A DNA stretch of 12,413 nt from Bryobacterales bacterium (GCA_903970295.1 CAJCHQ010000134.1:1-12413); one strand, 5' to 3'; positions 1 to 7,644 are shown, counted from the stretch's first letter. Numbers and translations: made by a program. The notes: a model not told the origin generated them from the letters alone.

Positions 1-1420
1 CGATCTCGCCGCCAAACTCAAGAGTGTGCGCGCCCGCTGTTTTAGTCAGATCAGCATCGAGCGTGAAACCGGCTGCCATTTTATGCCCCCCGAAGCGTGA
101 CAAAATTGGCTCGTTCAATTTGAGCGCTTCGTACAAATCCAGACCTTCAACACTGCGCGCAGATCCGCGAATGGTACTATCGGCAGTATCAAGCTCAGCG
201 ATGAAAACAGGGCGATGATATTTCTCGACCAATCGCGATGCGACAATGCCGACAACGCCGTGGTGCCAGCCTTCCGCGTAAATGGCAATGGCTTTGTCTC
301 GGTTCAGGTCGTACTTCGCTTGAACCATCTGGTCGGCCTCGGCAAAGATCTGCTCGCATAATTCCTGGCGTTTGACGTTCTCGATCTGTAATTGCTTTGC
401 CAGAGTTTCGGCCCGCTCGGGGTCTTCGGTCGTCATCAGCTCAACTGCCGCTTTGGCATCCGACAAGCGGCCAACGGCATTAATCCTGGGAGCCAAGCCA
501 AAACCAACCAGGTCGGTGTCTTCCGATTTTTTCACCTGGGCTAACAGGGCTTGAATGCCTGGTCGCTGAGAGTTGATCAGCTTGGGCAAGCCGATTTGCA
601 CCAGATATCGATTCTCACGCACGAGCGGCACCAGGTCGGCGATCATGCCGAGAGTGACGAAATCAAGCAACGGTTCGATTTCTTCGGGTCTTTGCTTATC
701 GATCAAAAGCGCTTCGCAAACTTTGTAAGCCACTCCCACTCCAGGCAGATCGAAAAGCGGATGTTCGGGGGGCAATCGCTTCGGATGTACGATGCCGACA
801 GCCGGCGGCAACAATTCCGGCAGGGAATGATGGTCGAGAACAAGTGTATCTACACCCAGCGATTTAGCAAAATTGATCTCGGCGAAATTCGACACCCCGC
901 AATCACAAGTGATCAACAACTTTGTGCGATGCTTGCTGGCGAGAACACTGACAGCTTTGAGATTGAGTCCGTAGCCCTCGCTGGCGCGATTAGGGATGTA
1001 AAAATCGACGCTGGCGCCGAGCTTGCGCAAGACACTTAAAAGCAAAGATGTTCCCGTGATACCGTCGACGTCATAGTCACCATAGATGGTGATATTTTGT
1101 TTTTCCTGGATGGCCTGCGAAATGCGCATAATCGCTTTGTCTACATCCGGAAGCTCCATGGCTTCGGTAGGCTGGTAATCCTTGGCATCGAGAAAAGCGC
1201 GAGCCTCGTTTAACGAGGTGATGCCTCTTTTAACCAACAACTTAGCGATAATCTCGGAGTTGCCGGCAACTTGCAAAAGCTCTTTGTATTCCGGCTGCAT
1301 GGCAGGAAATCGCCACATTTTCCCCAGAGCCGAAAGGGCGCTGACAGAAATGGGAACAGCAGCCGGGGTGCTTACATAACCGGCGCCTGCAGAAACTGAG
1401 CCATCAATAGACGTCGACAT
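1..1420 (-). CDS. recJ: single-stranded-DNA-specific exonuclease RecJ, 3' end cut by the window edge
   Basis: RecJ degrades single-stranded DNA 5' to 3' in the cytoplasm during recombination, mismatch and base-excision repair, using two metal ions held by DHH-family motifs. The minus-strand reading from ATG 1420 stays open for 473 codons and leaves the window without a stop. Visible motifs are YGDYDVDG (residues 113-120, motif I), a TCDCG motif II (171-175), LDHH (195-198, the DHH signature), LGMIADLVPL (257-266), GWHHGVVGIVASRL (384-397) and GGHKMAAGF (444-452); the last two mark the DHHA1/RecJ half. Family members are usually about 560-600 residues or longer, so roughly the last 100 or more are outside. 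The start is supported by a GAGG four bases upstream and by an N-terminus of about 35 low-complexity residues before the conserved part; a later start is possible. The family assignment is firm; the exact start is less so. Confidence 0.96.
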   Translation of the reverse strand, partial: MSTSIDGSVSAGAGYVSTPAAVPISVSALSALGKMWRFPAMQPEYKELLQVAGNSEIIAKLLVKRGITSLNEARAFLDAKDYQPTEAMELPDVDKAIMRISQAIQEKQNITIYGDYDVDGITGTSLLLSVLRKLGASVDFYIPNRASEGYGLNLKAVSVLASKHRTKLLITCDCGVSNFAEINFAKSLGVDTLVLDHHSLPELLPPAVGIVHPKRLPPEHPLFDLPGVGVAYKVCEALLIDKQRPEEIEPLLDFVTLGMIADLVPLVRENRYLVQIGLPKLINSQRPGIQALLAQVKKSEDTDLVGFGLAPRINAVGRLSDAKAAVELMTTEDPERAETLAKQLQIENVKRQELCEQIFAEADQMVQAKYDLNRDKAIAIYAEGWHHGVVGIVASRLVEKYHRPVFIAELDTADSTIRGSARSVEGLDLYEALKLNEPILSRFGGHKMAAGFTLDADLTKTAGAHTLEFGGEI

Positions 1421-1616
1421 CAAACCTCACATATCGAATGGATATTTTCGATACCGCGCACCAGACCTACACCCGTAGCACCATATGCGATGCCAATTGC
1501 GTGCAGCCACACCAAGGCTAGAATACTTCATTCAAGCCCTTTCGTAACAGGATTAAGTTTCCTTTGCCTTCCTAGATATAGAACGTGGCGAACTGACAAA
1601 AAGTTCAATTGAAAAC

Positions 1617-1640
1617 AAAAAAATCGGCGCACTAATTGCG
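1617..1640 (-). terminator. possible weak intrinsic terminator of the 95-residue membrane protein gene
   Basis: On the minus strand a short hairpin, CGCA-ATTAG-TGCG, contains the stop codon of the upstream gene in its loop. It is followed after four bases by a run of seven T (plus-strand A at 1617-1623). The T run is good but the stem is only four base pairs, so termination may be inefficient or need another factor. Confidence 0.35.
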
Positions 1641-1919
1641 TTCGGGATCGCGAAATTCAAATATTTTTTTCGGCTTGCCAGACTTGATCCATTCATCCAA
1701 ATCGAATTCAACGATGGTCGTGATCACAGGCGGCCTAGGCCAGGGCAATGCCCAACCAGCAATCCAAATGACCGGAAACATAATGACGTGGAAACTGACC
1801 GCCACAAGCACCGCCTCGAATAACAACTTTTGACCGCTGATTGCGGCGAATGCGCGGTTGAGCCATTCCTTGTATAGAGGCTCCCTGCTAGGGAATGAGT
1901 TTTCTTGCCCCGCTTCCAT
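1632..1919 (-). CDS. small single-pass membrane protein, resembling the N-terminus of a TonB-type transducer
   Basis: This is a 95-residue protein I cannot place in a named family. About 32 polar residues precede one strongly hydrophobic segment (about residues 33-57), then PWPRPP and a short polar tail containing IVEFDLDEW (69-77). A cytoplasmic start, one membrane helix, a proline-rich turn and then a strand-like 'VEFDL' is the arrangement seen at the N-terminus of TonB/energy-transducer proteins, but the periplasmic domain is absent because the frame stops at 1632. TonB relatedness is inference only. Start ATG 1919 is the first start codon after in-frame stops; the nearest Shine-Dalgarno-like sequence (AAAGGA) is about 12 bases away, longer than ideal. 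It is read divergently from the gene at 2045. It may be a real small protein or a truncated remnant. Confidence 0.55.
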   Translation of the reverse strand: MEAGQENSFPSREPLYKEWLNRAFAAISGQKLLFEAVLVAVSFHVIMFPVIWIAGWALPWPRPPVITTIVEFDLDEWIKSGKPKKIFEFRDPERN

Positions 1920-1966
1920 CCAAACGTTAAATCCTTTGCGCCCCGATCGTCCAGTAAGAATGATTT

Positions 1967-1979
1967 ACTATCGCATAGT
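1967..1979. promoter_or_regulatory. inverted repeat in a divergent intergenic region, candidate operator
   Basis: ACTAT-CGC-ATAGT is a perfect 5-bp dyad, and an overlapping TACTA/TAGTA pair spans 1966-1986. It sits between the divergent starts at 1919 (minus) and 2045 (plus), the usual place for a shared operator. No convincing -35/-10 pair with proper spacing could be matched on either strand, and short dyads arise by chance, so this is a weak call. Confidence 0.25.
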
Positions 1980-2044
1980 GGTAGTATGAAAAGCCTCCTT
2001 TTAAGCATACAGTGTCGTCCCAACCACGATGCCTTGGCGGAAAA

Positions 2045-2773
2045 ATGATGCGGATCGGCATATATCCAGAATTCCGAAACAGAGACTTGGCCGGCACGGT
2101 CCTGACCGCTCTCCTTTTGCTTTGCCAGGGCGCACTCGCGGCGGATGTGTACGGTCCGCCAGACATCTTGAAGACGATGCCGACGCCTTTCGGCAGTGCT
2201 GCCGCCGCAAGCGCTAAAGACGAGGCTGAAGCGGATAGCGAAACAGCCCCTATAGGCGTCACCCACGGCAACGACTCATTGAGCCGGCGCCTCACCCGAC
2301 GGATTTCCGCGCCTCGTCTTTACATGCCAGGAACAATGGTTTTGGGCGAAGTTGCCGAGTTTACCATCCACGGACCCGGCGGCAGTTGGGTCGCTCTGGC
2401 TATGGCTGACAAAAACAGCGGCTCCAAACCAACGTGCGGGCACACGCTCAGGCTCGGACCTGACCGCAAACTCGTGGCTCTGGCCAAAATCCCTGAGGGC
2501 GGCGTGACCAAATTGCTGGTCGAAACTCCAATCGAAGGCGATTTAGTCGGCAGCAGTCTTTTCTTCGAGGCAGCCCTGTGGTCGAAACCAGACTTCAGCG
2601 ATGTCGAATTTGCTCAATGCATAGCGTCGAACGCTCCGGACGGTAATAGCGAAACCAACGGTGTGCTCATCGCCGGTCAGCCCGGTAAGAAAAGCGGCAT
2701 TCGCTTCATACCGGACACGCGCCCGATATCAATCAAACAAAGCGGTCTACAGTCTCCCAGACCAGGCGAATAA
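2045..2773 (+). CDS. exported protein of unknown family
   Basis: This 242-residue protein is likely secreted by Sec. A charged start (MMRIGIYPEFRNRD) is followed by a hydrophobic core and an ALA-AD signal-peptidase site near residue 32. The mature part begins with a low-complexity Ala/Glu/Ser stretch (about 50-75) and continues as a probably beta-rich domain (about 90-200) with two cysteines (131 and 192) that could form a disulfide. The C-terminus is polar. I recognise no domain. ATG 2045 or the adjacent ATG 2048 is preferred because GGCGGA (2036-2041) lies just upstream; a longer frame from GTG 2012 would bury the signal peptide. Its stop is 23 bases before the DUF4127 gene in the same direction, suggesting cotranscription with it. 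The opposite strand is also open in places, but those frames have no protein-like features. Confidence 0.8.
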   Translation: MMRIGIYPEFRNRDLAGTVLTALLLLCQGALAADVYGPPDILKTMPTPFGSAAAASAKDEAEADSETAPIGVTHGNDSLSRRLTRRISAPRLYMPGTMVLGEVAEFTIHGPGGSWVALAMADKNSGSKPTCGHTLRLGPDRKLVALAKIPEGGVTKLLVETPIEGDLVGSSLFFEAALWSKPDFSDVEFAQCIASNAPDGNSETNGVLIAGQPGKKSGIRFIPDTRPISIKQSGLQSPRPGE

Positions 2774-2796
2774 AGCACGATCAAGAGGTGATAGAC

Positions 2797-4320
2797 ATGA
2801 AAGTGCTGATGGTGCCATTAGACGATCGTCCGGTCACTTACTGCCTGCCCCAGTCGATCGCCGGAGTGGCCGGTGTCGAAGCCCTATTGCCGCCTCGTCA
2901 ACTATTGTCCACACTGCAACAAACTGCCAATGTCGATGCACTATTCAATTGGATTGATACCACTCTCGGTAGCACGACGGTGGCTGCTATTTTTGTCTGT
3001 GTCGATAGTCTCGTTTATGGTGGCTTGACCAATTCCAGACGCAGCAAAGAGAGCCTGGACACCCTCCTGGCACGCGTCGCCAGCATGGCCAATTGGAAGA
3101 AGAAAGCCGGACAAACTCCTACCTTCGTTCAATCCAGCATCATGCGCATTTCAGATAATCATGATGCTGGCGAAGAGAAAGATTATTGGGCTCGCTACGG
3201 TCGCGAGATTTTCGCGTGGTCAGCCAATTTGCACAGATTGGACGCGCAAGGTTCAATGGCAAACGGTCTTTTGCGTGAAAGCGAAATGAGAGTGCCAGAG
3301 CCGATCAGACAAGACTACATGCAAACGCGATTTCGCAACTATCAAGTCAATCTAGCGCTACTCGAACACTTGAAGAAAGGCACATTCTCGCGACTGATCT
3401 TTAGCCTTGATGACTCGGGAGAATTCGGTCTCAACGTTCTGGAACAAGAAAAAATTCTCAATCGCATCAAACAATCGAATTTGAGCGAGCGCGCGTTGAC
3501 TTACGCCGGCGCCGACGAGGTTTTATGCTCGATGTTCGCCTCCTGGCTCTTACAAATCAGCGAGCAAAAAGGAAAAACCAGAGGTGGTCTCACGGCTGTC
3601 GTGCATTATGCGTTACCAGCCGGAGAATTTTGTCAGAGCCGCTATGAAGGGCAGAGCATCGGCAACTCGGTGCGCGCTCAAATCAAAGCCTGTGGTTTGC
3701 GAGCAGTCGATCTCGAGGCGGAAAAGCAAGGACTAGCGAATCTTCGGGTAATCGTCCATGGCGGCGAAAACGGTCAAGGAGACCATATTCTTTTGCCAGG
3801 ACATCAAGATTTGCGCATAATCGACACCAAAGAAGCCGTCGCTTCTACTCTGGATCTGCTCAAGAACTCGCCTGTGCCCTGCATCCTTTGCGATCTCGCT
3901 TACGCTAATGGTGCCGACCCATTGCTTGTGCAAGCCCTGCTCGACCAGCCAAAATTGCTTGAAAGACTTTACGCCTTTGGTGGCTGGAATACATCCGGCA
4001 ACACATTGGGTTCGACTCTAGCCATGGGCATCGCCCGCTGGTTTGCCGATGACTCCGGACGGGCGGCGCGTGCTCTCAAAGACCTTCTTTATATACGCAT
4101 TGCCGATGACTGGGCTTATCAGACTCAAGTGCGGAAGCACTTGTCTTTGCTCTCTCAGGGAGACCTCGAAACACGAATGCGGCCACTGCTGACTCAAATC
4201 TCCCGGGCTCTCGATTACGTCCCGCAGCGAGAACGAATCTCTTTTCCGTGGAATCGCTTTTTTGAAGTGGAAATCGACACTGCAAGTTCCCGAGCGATCG
4301 CCGGATCAGCGTCGCTCTAG
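2797..4320 (+). CDS. DUF4127 family protein
   Basis: This 507-residue protein has no signal peptide and no membrane segment, so it is expected in the cytoplasm. It shows hallmarks I associate with DUF4127 along its full length: VPLDDRP near the N-terminus (6-12), DSLVYGGL (70-77), SSIMRISDN (113-121), FSLDDSGEFG (202-211), DLAYANGADP (366-375) and GGWNTSGNTLG (395-405). About 500 residues is the usual family size, so it looks complete. The conserved Asp and Asn clusters suggest an enzyme active site, but I know of no established reaction for the family and do not assign one. AAGAGG at 2783-2788 sits eight bases before ATG 2797, which I prefer over GTG 2788 because the GTG overlaps that ribosome site. 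It probably shares a transcript with the exported-protein gene upstream; the protease gene begins around its 3' end. Confidence 0.9.
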   Translation: MKVLMVPLDDRPVTYCLPQSIAGVAGVEALLPPRQLLSTLQQTANVDALFNWIDTTLGSTTVAAIFVCVDSLVYGGLTNSRRSKESLDTLLARVASMANWKKKAGQTPTFVQSSIMRISDNHDAGEEKDYWARYGREIFAWSANLHRLDAQGSMANGLLRESEMRVPEPIRQDYMQTRFRNYQVNLALLEHLKKGTFSRLIFSLDDSGEFGLNVLEQEKILNRIKQSNLSERALTYAGADEVLCSMFASWLLQISEQKGKTRGGLTAVVHYALPAGEFCQSRYEGQSIGNSVRAQIKACGLRAVDLEAEKQGLANLRVIVHGGENGQGDHILLPGHQDLRIIDTKEAVASTLDLLKNSPVPCILCDLAYANGADPLLVQALLDQPKLLERLYAFGGWNTSGNTLGSTLAMGIARWFADDSGRAARALKDLLYIRIADDWAYQTQVRKHLSLLSQGDLETRMRPLLTQISRALDYVPQRERISFPWNRFFEVEIDTASSRAIAGSASL

Positions 4321-4321
4321 C

Positions 4322-4327
4322 TATAAT
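4322..4327 (+). promoter_or_regulatory. TATAAT -10-like hexamer at the DUF4127/protease junction
   Basis: A perfect TATAAT begins two bases after the DUF4127 stop codon. The expected -35 position (about 4299-4304) is a poor match to TTGACA, and no TGn extension is present. If active, transcription would begin near 4334, downstream of the GTG at 4331, and the protease would have to start later, near AAGGG (4353-4357). The hexamer may also be chance. Confidence 0.3.
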
Positions 4328-4330
4328 GCG

Positions 4331-5479
4331 GTGGAGAGAGAAAATCGATTTCAAGGGATAACCATTCACACCCGGCATATCTTGCAGAAATATTTCAGGC
4401 GATTAGCCCCGTCATTTGTATGCTTGCTCACTCTGCAAGCAGCTAGCACGACACCAGCGGTAGCTGCGCCTGAGTCCTGGGAGAAGCTCGACAAGAAGTT
4501 GAAGCCGCAGGTCTACGAATTGAATGTCGGCATCAAACTTCGACTAAAAAATGGCCTCTGGGTGCAACTGAGAGATTTGTCGCCTAAAAATAAATATCCG
4601 GTGTTTGCCACCACCAATGATGACAGAGGCTTTCGTGTGGTGGCAACCGGTTCGGCATTTCCGATCAAGACAATCGAACACTCTAAAACCTATTTTCTCA
4701 GCAATCGTCATGTTGTGGAAAACGGCGATGAGCTGACGAAAGAGTGTGAGCGCTTTTATGCAGGCATGCGCCTGGCCGCCGAGCGCACGGCTAACGGCAA
4801 AGACGTGGACGCGCGCTTCAAAGAACTTCTAGCTACAGTCAATCTATCACTGAAAGTGATGACCCCTCCCGAACGTACGCTGTATCAGTCAACGGTTGAT
4901 GCGATCTGGGATTATTATGACAATTTTCTTTCCTTGCGTCCGGATCCAGGTCGCATTATGTTCAAAAAATATCTGGAAACTGTAGTCGTCACCAGTGAGC
5001 TCGGTTATTTCTTGCACAAAACCGGTCCCGTCTCCCAAACACCCCTCCAAGCAAGCGTCTACAAAGTCGGTACCGGCGAATCCGACCCTGACCTTGCAGT
5101 CTTGACTGTGCCATCAACAGCGATACCGACTTTGGAATTCGATTCGGCTCAACCAACTGAGGGTCAGGAAATTCAGGTAATTGGCTACCCGCAAGCCTCT
5201 GATCAAATCGATCTCGACGCTTCCAATTACTACGCGCCGACATTCAGCACCGGCCGCATTAGCCGCGTCTTGCCGCGCATATTACAAGTGGACGCGCCAA
5301 TCACTAATGGCAACAGTGGCGGACCTGTCGTCAGCCTCAAGGGCAAAGTTCTGGGCGTCATTGCCGTACGCGCCATGGCCGCAAACGGCCGCGAACTTTC
5401 AAACTTCAGCGGTGCCATAACGATTTCATCCGTGCAAAACTTCGCTCCGGAACTATTCGGGACGGCCAATCAGCACTGA
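4331..5479 (+). CDS. exported trypsin-fold serine protease
   Basis: This is a secreted chymotrypsin-fold endopeptidase. The full triad is visible, numbered from GTG 4331: His127 in LSNRHVV, Asp254 in SDPDLAVL, and Ser329 in NGNSGGP; the aspartate context and GNSGGP match HtrA/S1C-like bacterial proteases. No PDZ domain follows, as only about 50 residues remain after Ser329. A Sec signal peptide is clear (YFRR, hydrophobic core, AVAA cleavage about residue 46), placing it outside the cytoplasm. The His-to-Asp distance is about 127 residues, far longer than usual, because of an inserted, probably helical segment (about 130-220). The start is uncertain: GTG 4331 and TTG 4382 are in frame without good ribosome sites, and TTG 4262 lies inside the DUF4127 gene. 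A well-spaced AAGGG (4353-4357) points instead to a rare ATT codon at 4364. Substrate unknown. Confidence 0.88.
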   Translation: MERENRFQGITIHTRHILQKYFRRLAPSFVCLLTLQAASTTPAVAAPESWEKLDKKLKPQVYELNVGIKLRLKNGLWVQLRDLSPKNKYPVFATTNDDRGFRVVATGSAFPIKTIEHSKTYFLSNRHVVENGDELTKECERFYAGMRLAAERTANGKDVDARFKELLATVNLSLKVMTPPERTLYQSTVDAIWDYYDNFLSLRPDPGRIMFKKYLETVVVTSELGYFLHKTGPVSQTPLQASVYKVGTGESDPDLAVLTVPSTAIPTLEFDSAQPTEGQEIQVIGYPQASDQIDLDASNYYAPTFSTGRISRVLPRILQVDAPITNGNSGGPVVSLKGKVLGVIAVRAMAANGRELSNFSGAITISSVQNFAPELFGTANQH

Positions 5480-5493
5480 TCAATTCATTTAGC

Positions 5494-6393
5494 TCATCTC
5501 GCGCCTGGTGGCAAAGATTTGCCTGCAGTCGCAGCCGGCGACCCGGCCTTGCCTGCAGTCGCTGCCGGCGACCCGGCCTTGCCCGCAGTCGCTGCCGGCA
5601 TCGCTGCTTTGCCCGGAACCGCACCGGGGGTAGTGCCAGGAATTACTTTGCCCACGGGCTTCGTGCCAAGCAAATCGTCGGCTGAGCTGGAATCGCCGTC
5701 GTCCATCATCAAAGCCATTTCATCCTTCACTTCTTTGTAGCCGGTCAACGGTTGGAATGTTTCTTTAGCAAGGGTCGCCTTAGTCACCTTGTAGGCTTCG
5801 AGCATCGGCACTAATTTCCCATTTTGCAATGTCAAGACCCTGAGCGGCATGCCATGCATGTCTTCGGGCAAATTGAGAAAAGTGCGGAACAACGATTTTA
5901 ATTGCATGGGGGCAGAGATCGCTGTCGACAACCAGACTTCCATGCGCGTTTGCTCGACACCGTTGACTTTGCCTTTGAGCAAAATCTGATCGGCAGAGAA
6001 GCCGAGAATTTTTTCCCGCTTCTTGGTGGTGACCGTCTTCATCGGCTCTTTTTTCGAGCTCTTTCCGAGCATACCCGCGCCAAAGCGCTTCTGCCACTGC
6101 TCGAAAGTCATTTTCATGCAGTTCTTGTTGACGTCGTTGTAAACGAGCATATTCCACTTAGGAGCACTGGAAATAATCACTAAACCCATTTTGTCCAAGC
6201 GCATGTAAGCCGCATCATCATTGAACTTGCAAGTGACGCTGCCCATCATATTGCTGTTCGAATCAATCGACCAACCACTCTTCGGCGATGCAGCCCACGC
6301 AGATTGGTTCAGGTTTAGGCTGAGCATGACTACGGCGGCTGTAAAACCGCCAACAAAACCTGTCGCGCGTCGAGAAATCTGCAAATCTGACAT
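5494..6393 (-). CDS. exported protein of unknown function with C-terminal PAATAG repeats
   Basis: This 299-residue protein has a signal peptide (residues 1-34, arginines at 8-9, cleavage at SAWA-ASP). The mature part (about 35-235) carries two cysteines, Cys54 and Cys91, in a segment rich in Met, Lys and aromatic residues (CKFNDDAAYMRLDKMG and MLVYNDVNKNCMKMTFEQW). Its order of strand-like segments recalls LolA or DUF4412-type periplasmic proteins, but I see no diagnostic motif and do not assign it. An acidic linker (MMDDGDSSSADD) leads to a Pro/Ala/Gly tail with three 10-residue repeats ending GKSLPPGAR, probably a flexible or surface-exposed extension. GGAGG lies four bases before ATG 6393, a good start. 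It follows the SGNH-like gene in the same direction after a 108-base gap and converges with the protease gene, their stops 14 bases apart. Confidence 0.8.
   Translation of the reverse strand: MSDLQISRRATGFVGGFTAAVVMLSLNLNQSAWAASPKSGWSIDSNSNMMGSVTCKFNDDAAYMRLDKMGLVIISSAPKWNMLVYNDVNKNCMKMTFEQWQKRFGAGMLGKSSKKEPMKTVTTKKREKILGFSADQILLKGKVNGVEQTRMEVWLSTAISAPMQLKSLFRTFLNLPEDMHGMPLRVLTLQNGKLVPMLEAYKVTKATLAKETFQPLTGYKEVKDEMALMMDDGDSSSADDLLGTKPVGKVIPGTTPGAVPGKAAMPAATAGKAGSPAATAGKAGSPAATAGKSLPPGAR
5521..5610 (-). repeat. 30-bp in-frame tandem repeat, three units
   Basis: Three adjacent 30-bp units (5521-5550, 5551-5580, 5581-5610) encode KAGSPAATAG, KAGSPAATAG and KAAMPAATAG at the C-terminus of the exported protein. 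The two units nearest the gene end differ at only one base; the third has diverged more, mainly in its second half. This suggests recent duplication of one unit, so copy number may vary between strains. Confidence 0.9.
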
Positions 6394-6501
6394 CCTGCCT
6401 CCGCATTGTTAAAACTGCTATTCCCCAGTGGCAGCGCGGCTAAGCGCGATTATCAGACGTGCGAGGCGCCAGCGCAATCGGCTAGCCATAGCGAGCTTAG
6501 A

Positions 6502-7644
6502 TTACAACGATTTCTCGGAAACAGAAGCCGTCATTCGACCATCGCCGCCCGACCGGATAGAGGCTGTCAGCCTTTCAAGCAAAGCTTTGGCACCGATCTC
6601 ATTCAAATGGACAGTGTCGTAAAAGCAGCGCTTGTCGAATTTATCGGCCGACAGATCGAGCAGCGGCACCGAATTTTCCGAAGCAATTGCTTTGACACTA
6701 TGCAGGTATTTGTCGTACAAGCCAGGCGGCATCAAATCAAGATTTGCCTGAGTCAAGGGCATGTTCACGAGCAGAACCTGAATGCCGCGCTTGTTGCAGG
6801 TGACCAGCGTATCTTTCAAAAATTGTTCCTGCTTGGCGAACTGGAATTGATTGAATTTCTGGTACCGCATATGGTACTCATCGACGCTTTTGCGCCAGAG
6901 AATTTTCGGATCTTGAAGCAGAGGGAAGACACCAGCAGTGGTGGCAAAGACATCGTCGCTCTTTGTCACAGCGCTTCGCCGATCGGCTAATTTGCGACAA
7001 AACTGATCGTATTTAGCCTGGTAGCGCGTCCGTTTACCGAAAAGGTAGAAGCCACGATCCATGACTAATTCCAACTTCTCGTCAAAGCTGGCATTGGCGA
7101 AATCGCTGCGATTCAAATCGCTGACATCACCCAGTCTCTGAAACACTGCCGTTTTTGTTTCGCCGCCTGCCAGATCATCCATGAAGTCGCGCGGCGCGAT
7201 CCCGTAAACGACAAGAGAGGGGGCTTTTTGCTCGCAAAGAAGCTTTTCCACGACCAGATACATGTCGGAAACCATCGCTCCTGGCACAGCGAAGCTGAAG
7301 ACTTCGCAGGGTTGAGCACGATTGGGCGAGAGGGCCTTCGCCAGCATATCGAATTTGTGATACGTGTAGAAGCTGCCAACAGCTGCCAGCCCGAGACTCT
7401 TGAAGTCGGCGGTCCAAACCGGTGACATGACCAGGGACGAGCCAAGCAAAACAACGTCCGGGCGCTTGCTCAACTTGAACTGCTGGATACCCGAGTCGAT
7501 AGTTTGCAGAACTCCATTTTGGTCCGAACTTTTGCTCGCTTTCGAATTCAGGGTTGCGGCTATGCCCAGCCCCAAGTTGGTGAACATATACAGAGCTGCG
7601 GCCAAAACAGCAGTCGATCGAAAAGCTCGCGGAAAATTCGCCAT
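6502..7644 (-). CDS. membrane-anchored SGNH/GDSL-hydrolase-like protein
   Basis: This 380-residue protein has an N-terminal hydrophobic anchor (about residues 9-32) and an extracytoplasmic domain with SGNH-type signatures. VVLLGSSLVMS (64-73) supplies a GxS nucleophile block with Ser70; LLVNMPLT (291-298) is a central strand; DTVHLNEIGA (343-352) carries the Asp343-x-x-His346 pair expected of the catalytic dyad. This layout resembles DUF1574 and AlgX/AlgJ-like proteins, which often modify extracellular polysaccharides by adding or removing acyl groups. The specific activity is inference, and the 'GSS' in place of GDS fits those branches. AAGGG sits six bases before ATG 7644, supporting the start. 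It reads in the same direction as the repeat-tailed exported protein downstream; no terminator with a T run is visible in the 108-base gap, so cotranscription is possible. Confidence 0.82.
   Translation of the reverse strand: MANFPRAFRSTAVLAAALYMFTNLGLGIAATLNSKASKSSDQNGVLQTIDSGIQQFKLSKRPDVVLLGSSLVMSPVWTADFKSLGLAAVGSFYTYHKFDMLAKALSPNRAQPCEVFSFAVPGAMVSDMYLVVEKLLCEQKAPSLVVYGIAPRDFMDDLAGGETKTAVFQRLGDVSDLNRSDFANASFDEKLELVMDRGFYLFGKRTRYQAKYDQFCRKLADRRSAVTKSDDVFATTAGVFPLLQDPKILWRKSVDEYHMRYQKFNQFQFAKQEQFLKDTLVTCNKRGIQVLLVNMPLTQANLDLMPPGLYDKYLHSVKAIASENSVPLLDLSADKFDKRCFYDTVHLNEIGAKALLERLTASIRSGGDGRMTASVSEKSL

Noticed and set aside
24..1379. Plus-strand open frames opposite recJ, including one of 162 residues at 551-1039
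   Set aside because: They are antisense to a strongly conserved recJ reading frame and show no protein-like motifs.
1724..2295. Two minus-strand frames of 122 and 180 residues opposite the signal-peptide gene
   Set aside because: Their starts and composition are unconvincing, and the plus strand carries a clear signal peptide with a ribosome site.
5521..5610. 30-bp repeats considered as a CRISPR array
   Set aside because: The units are directly adjacent with no spacers and are in frame within a gene.
5519..5740. Plus-strand frame of Pro/Ala/Val/Gly repeats
   Set aside because: It is the reverse reading of the 30-bp repeat in the exported-protein gene, which has a signal peptide and a good ribosome site on the minus strand.
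6406..6990. 194-residue plus-strand frame
   Set aside because: It is antisense to the SGNH-like gene, whose catalytic blocks are on the minus strand.
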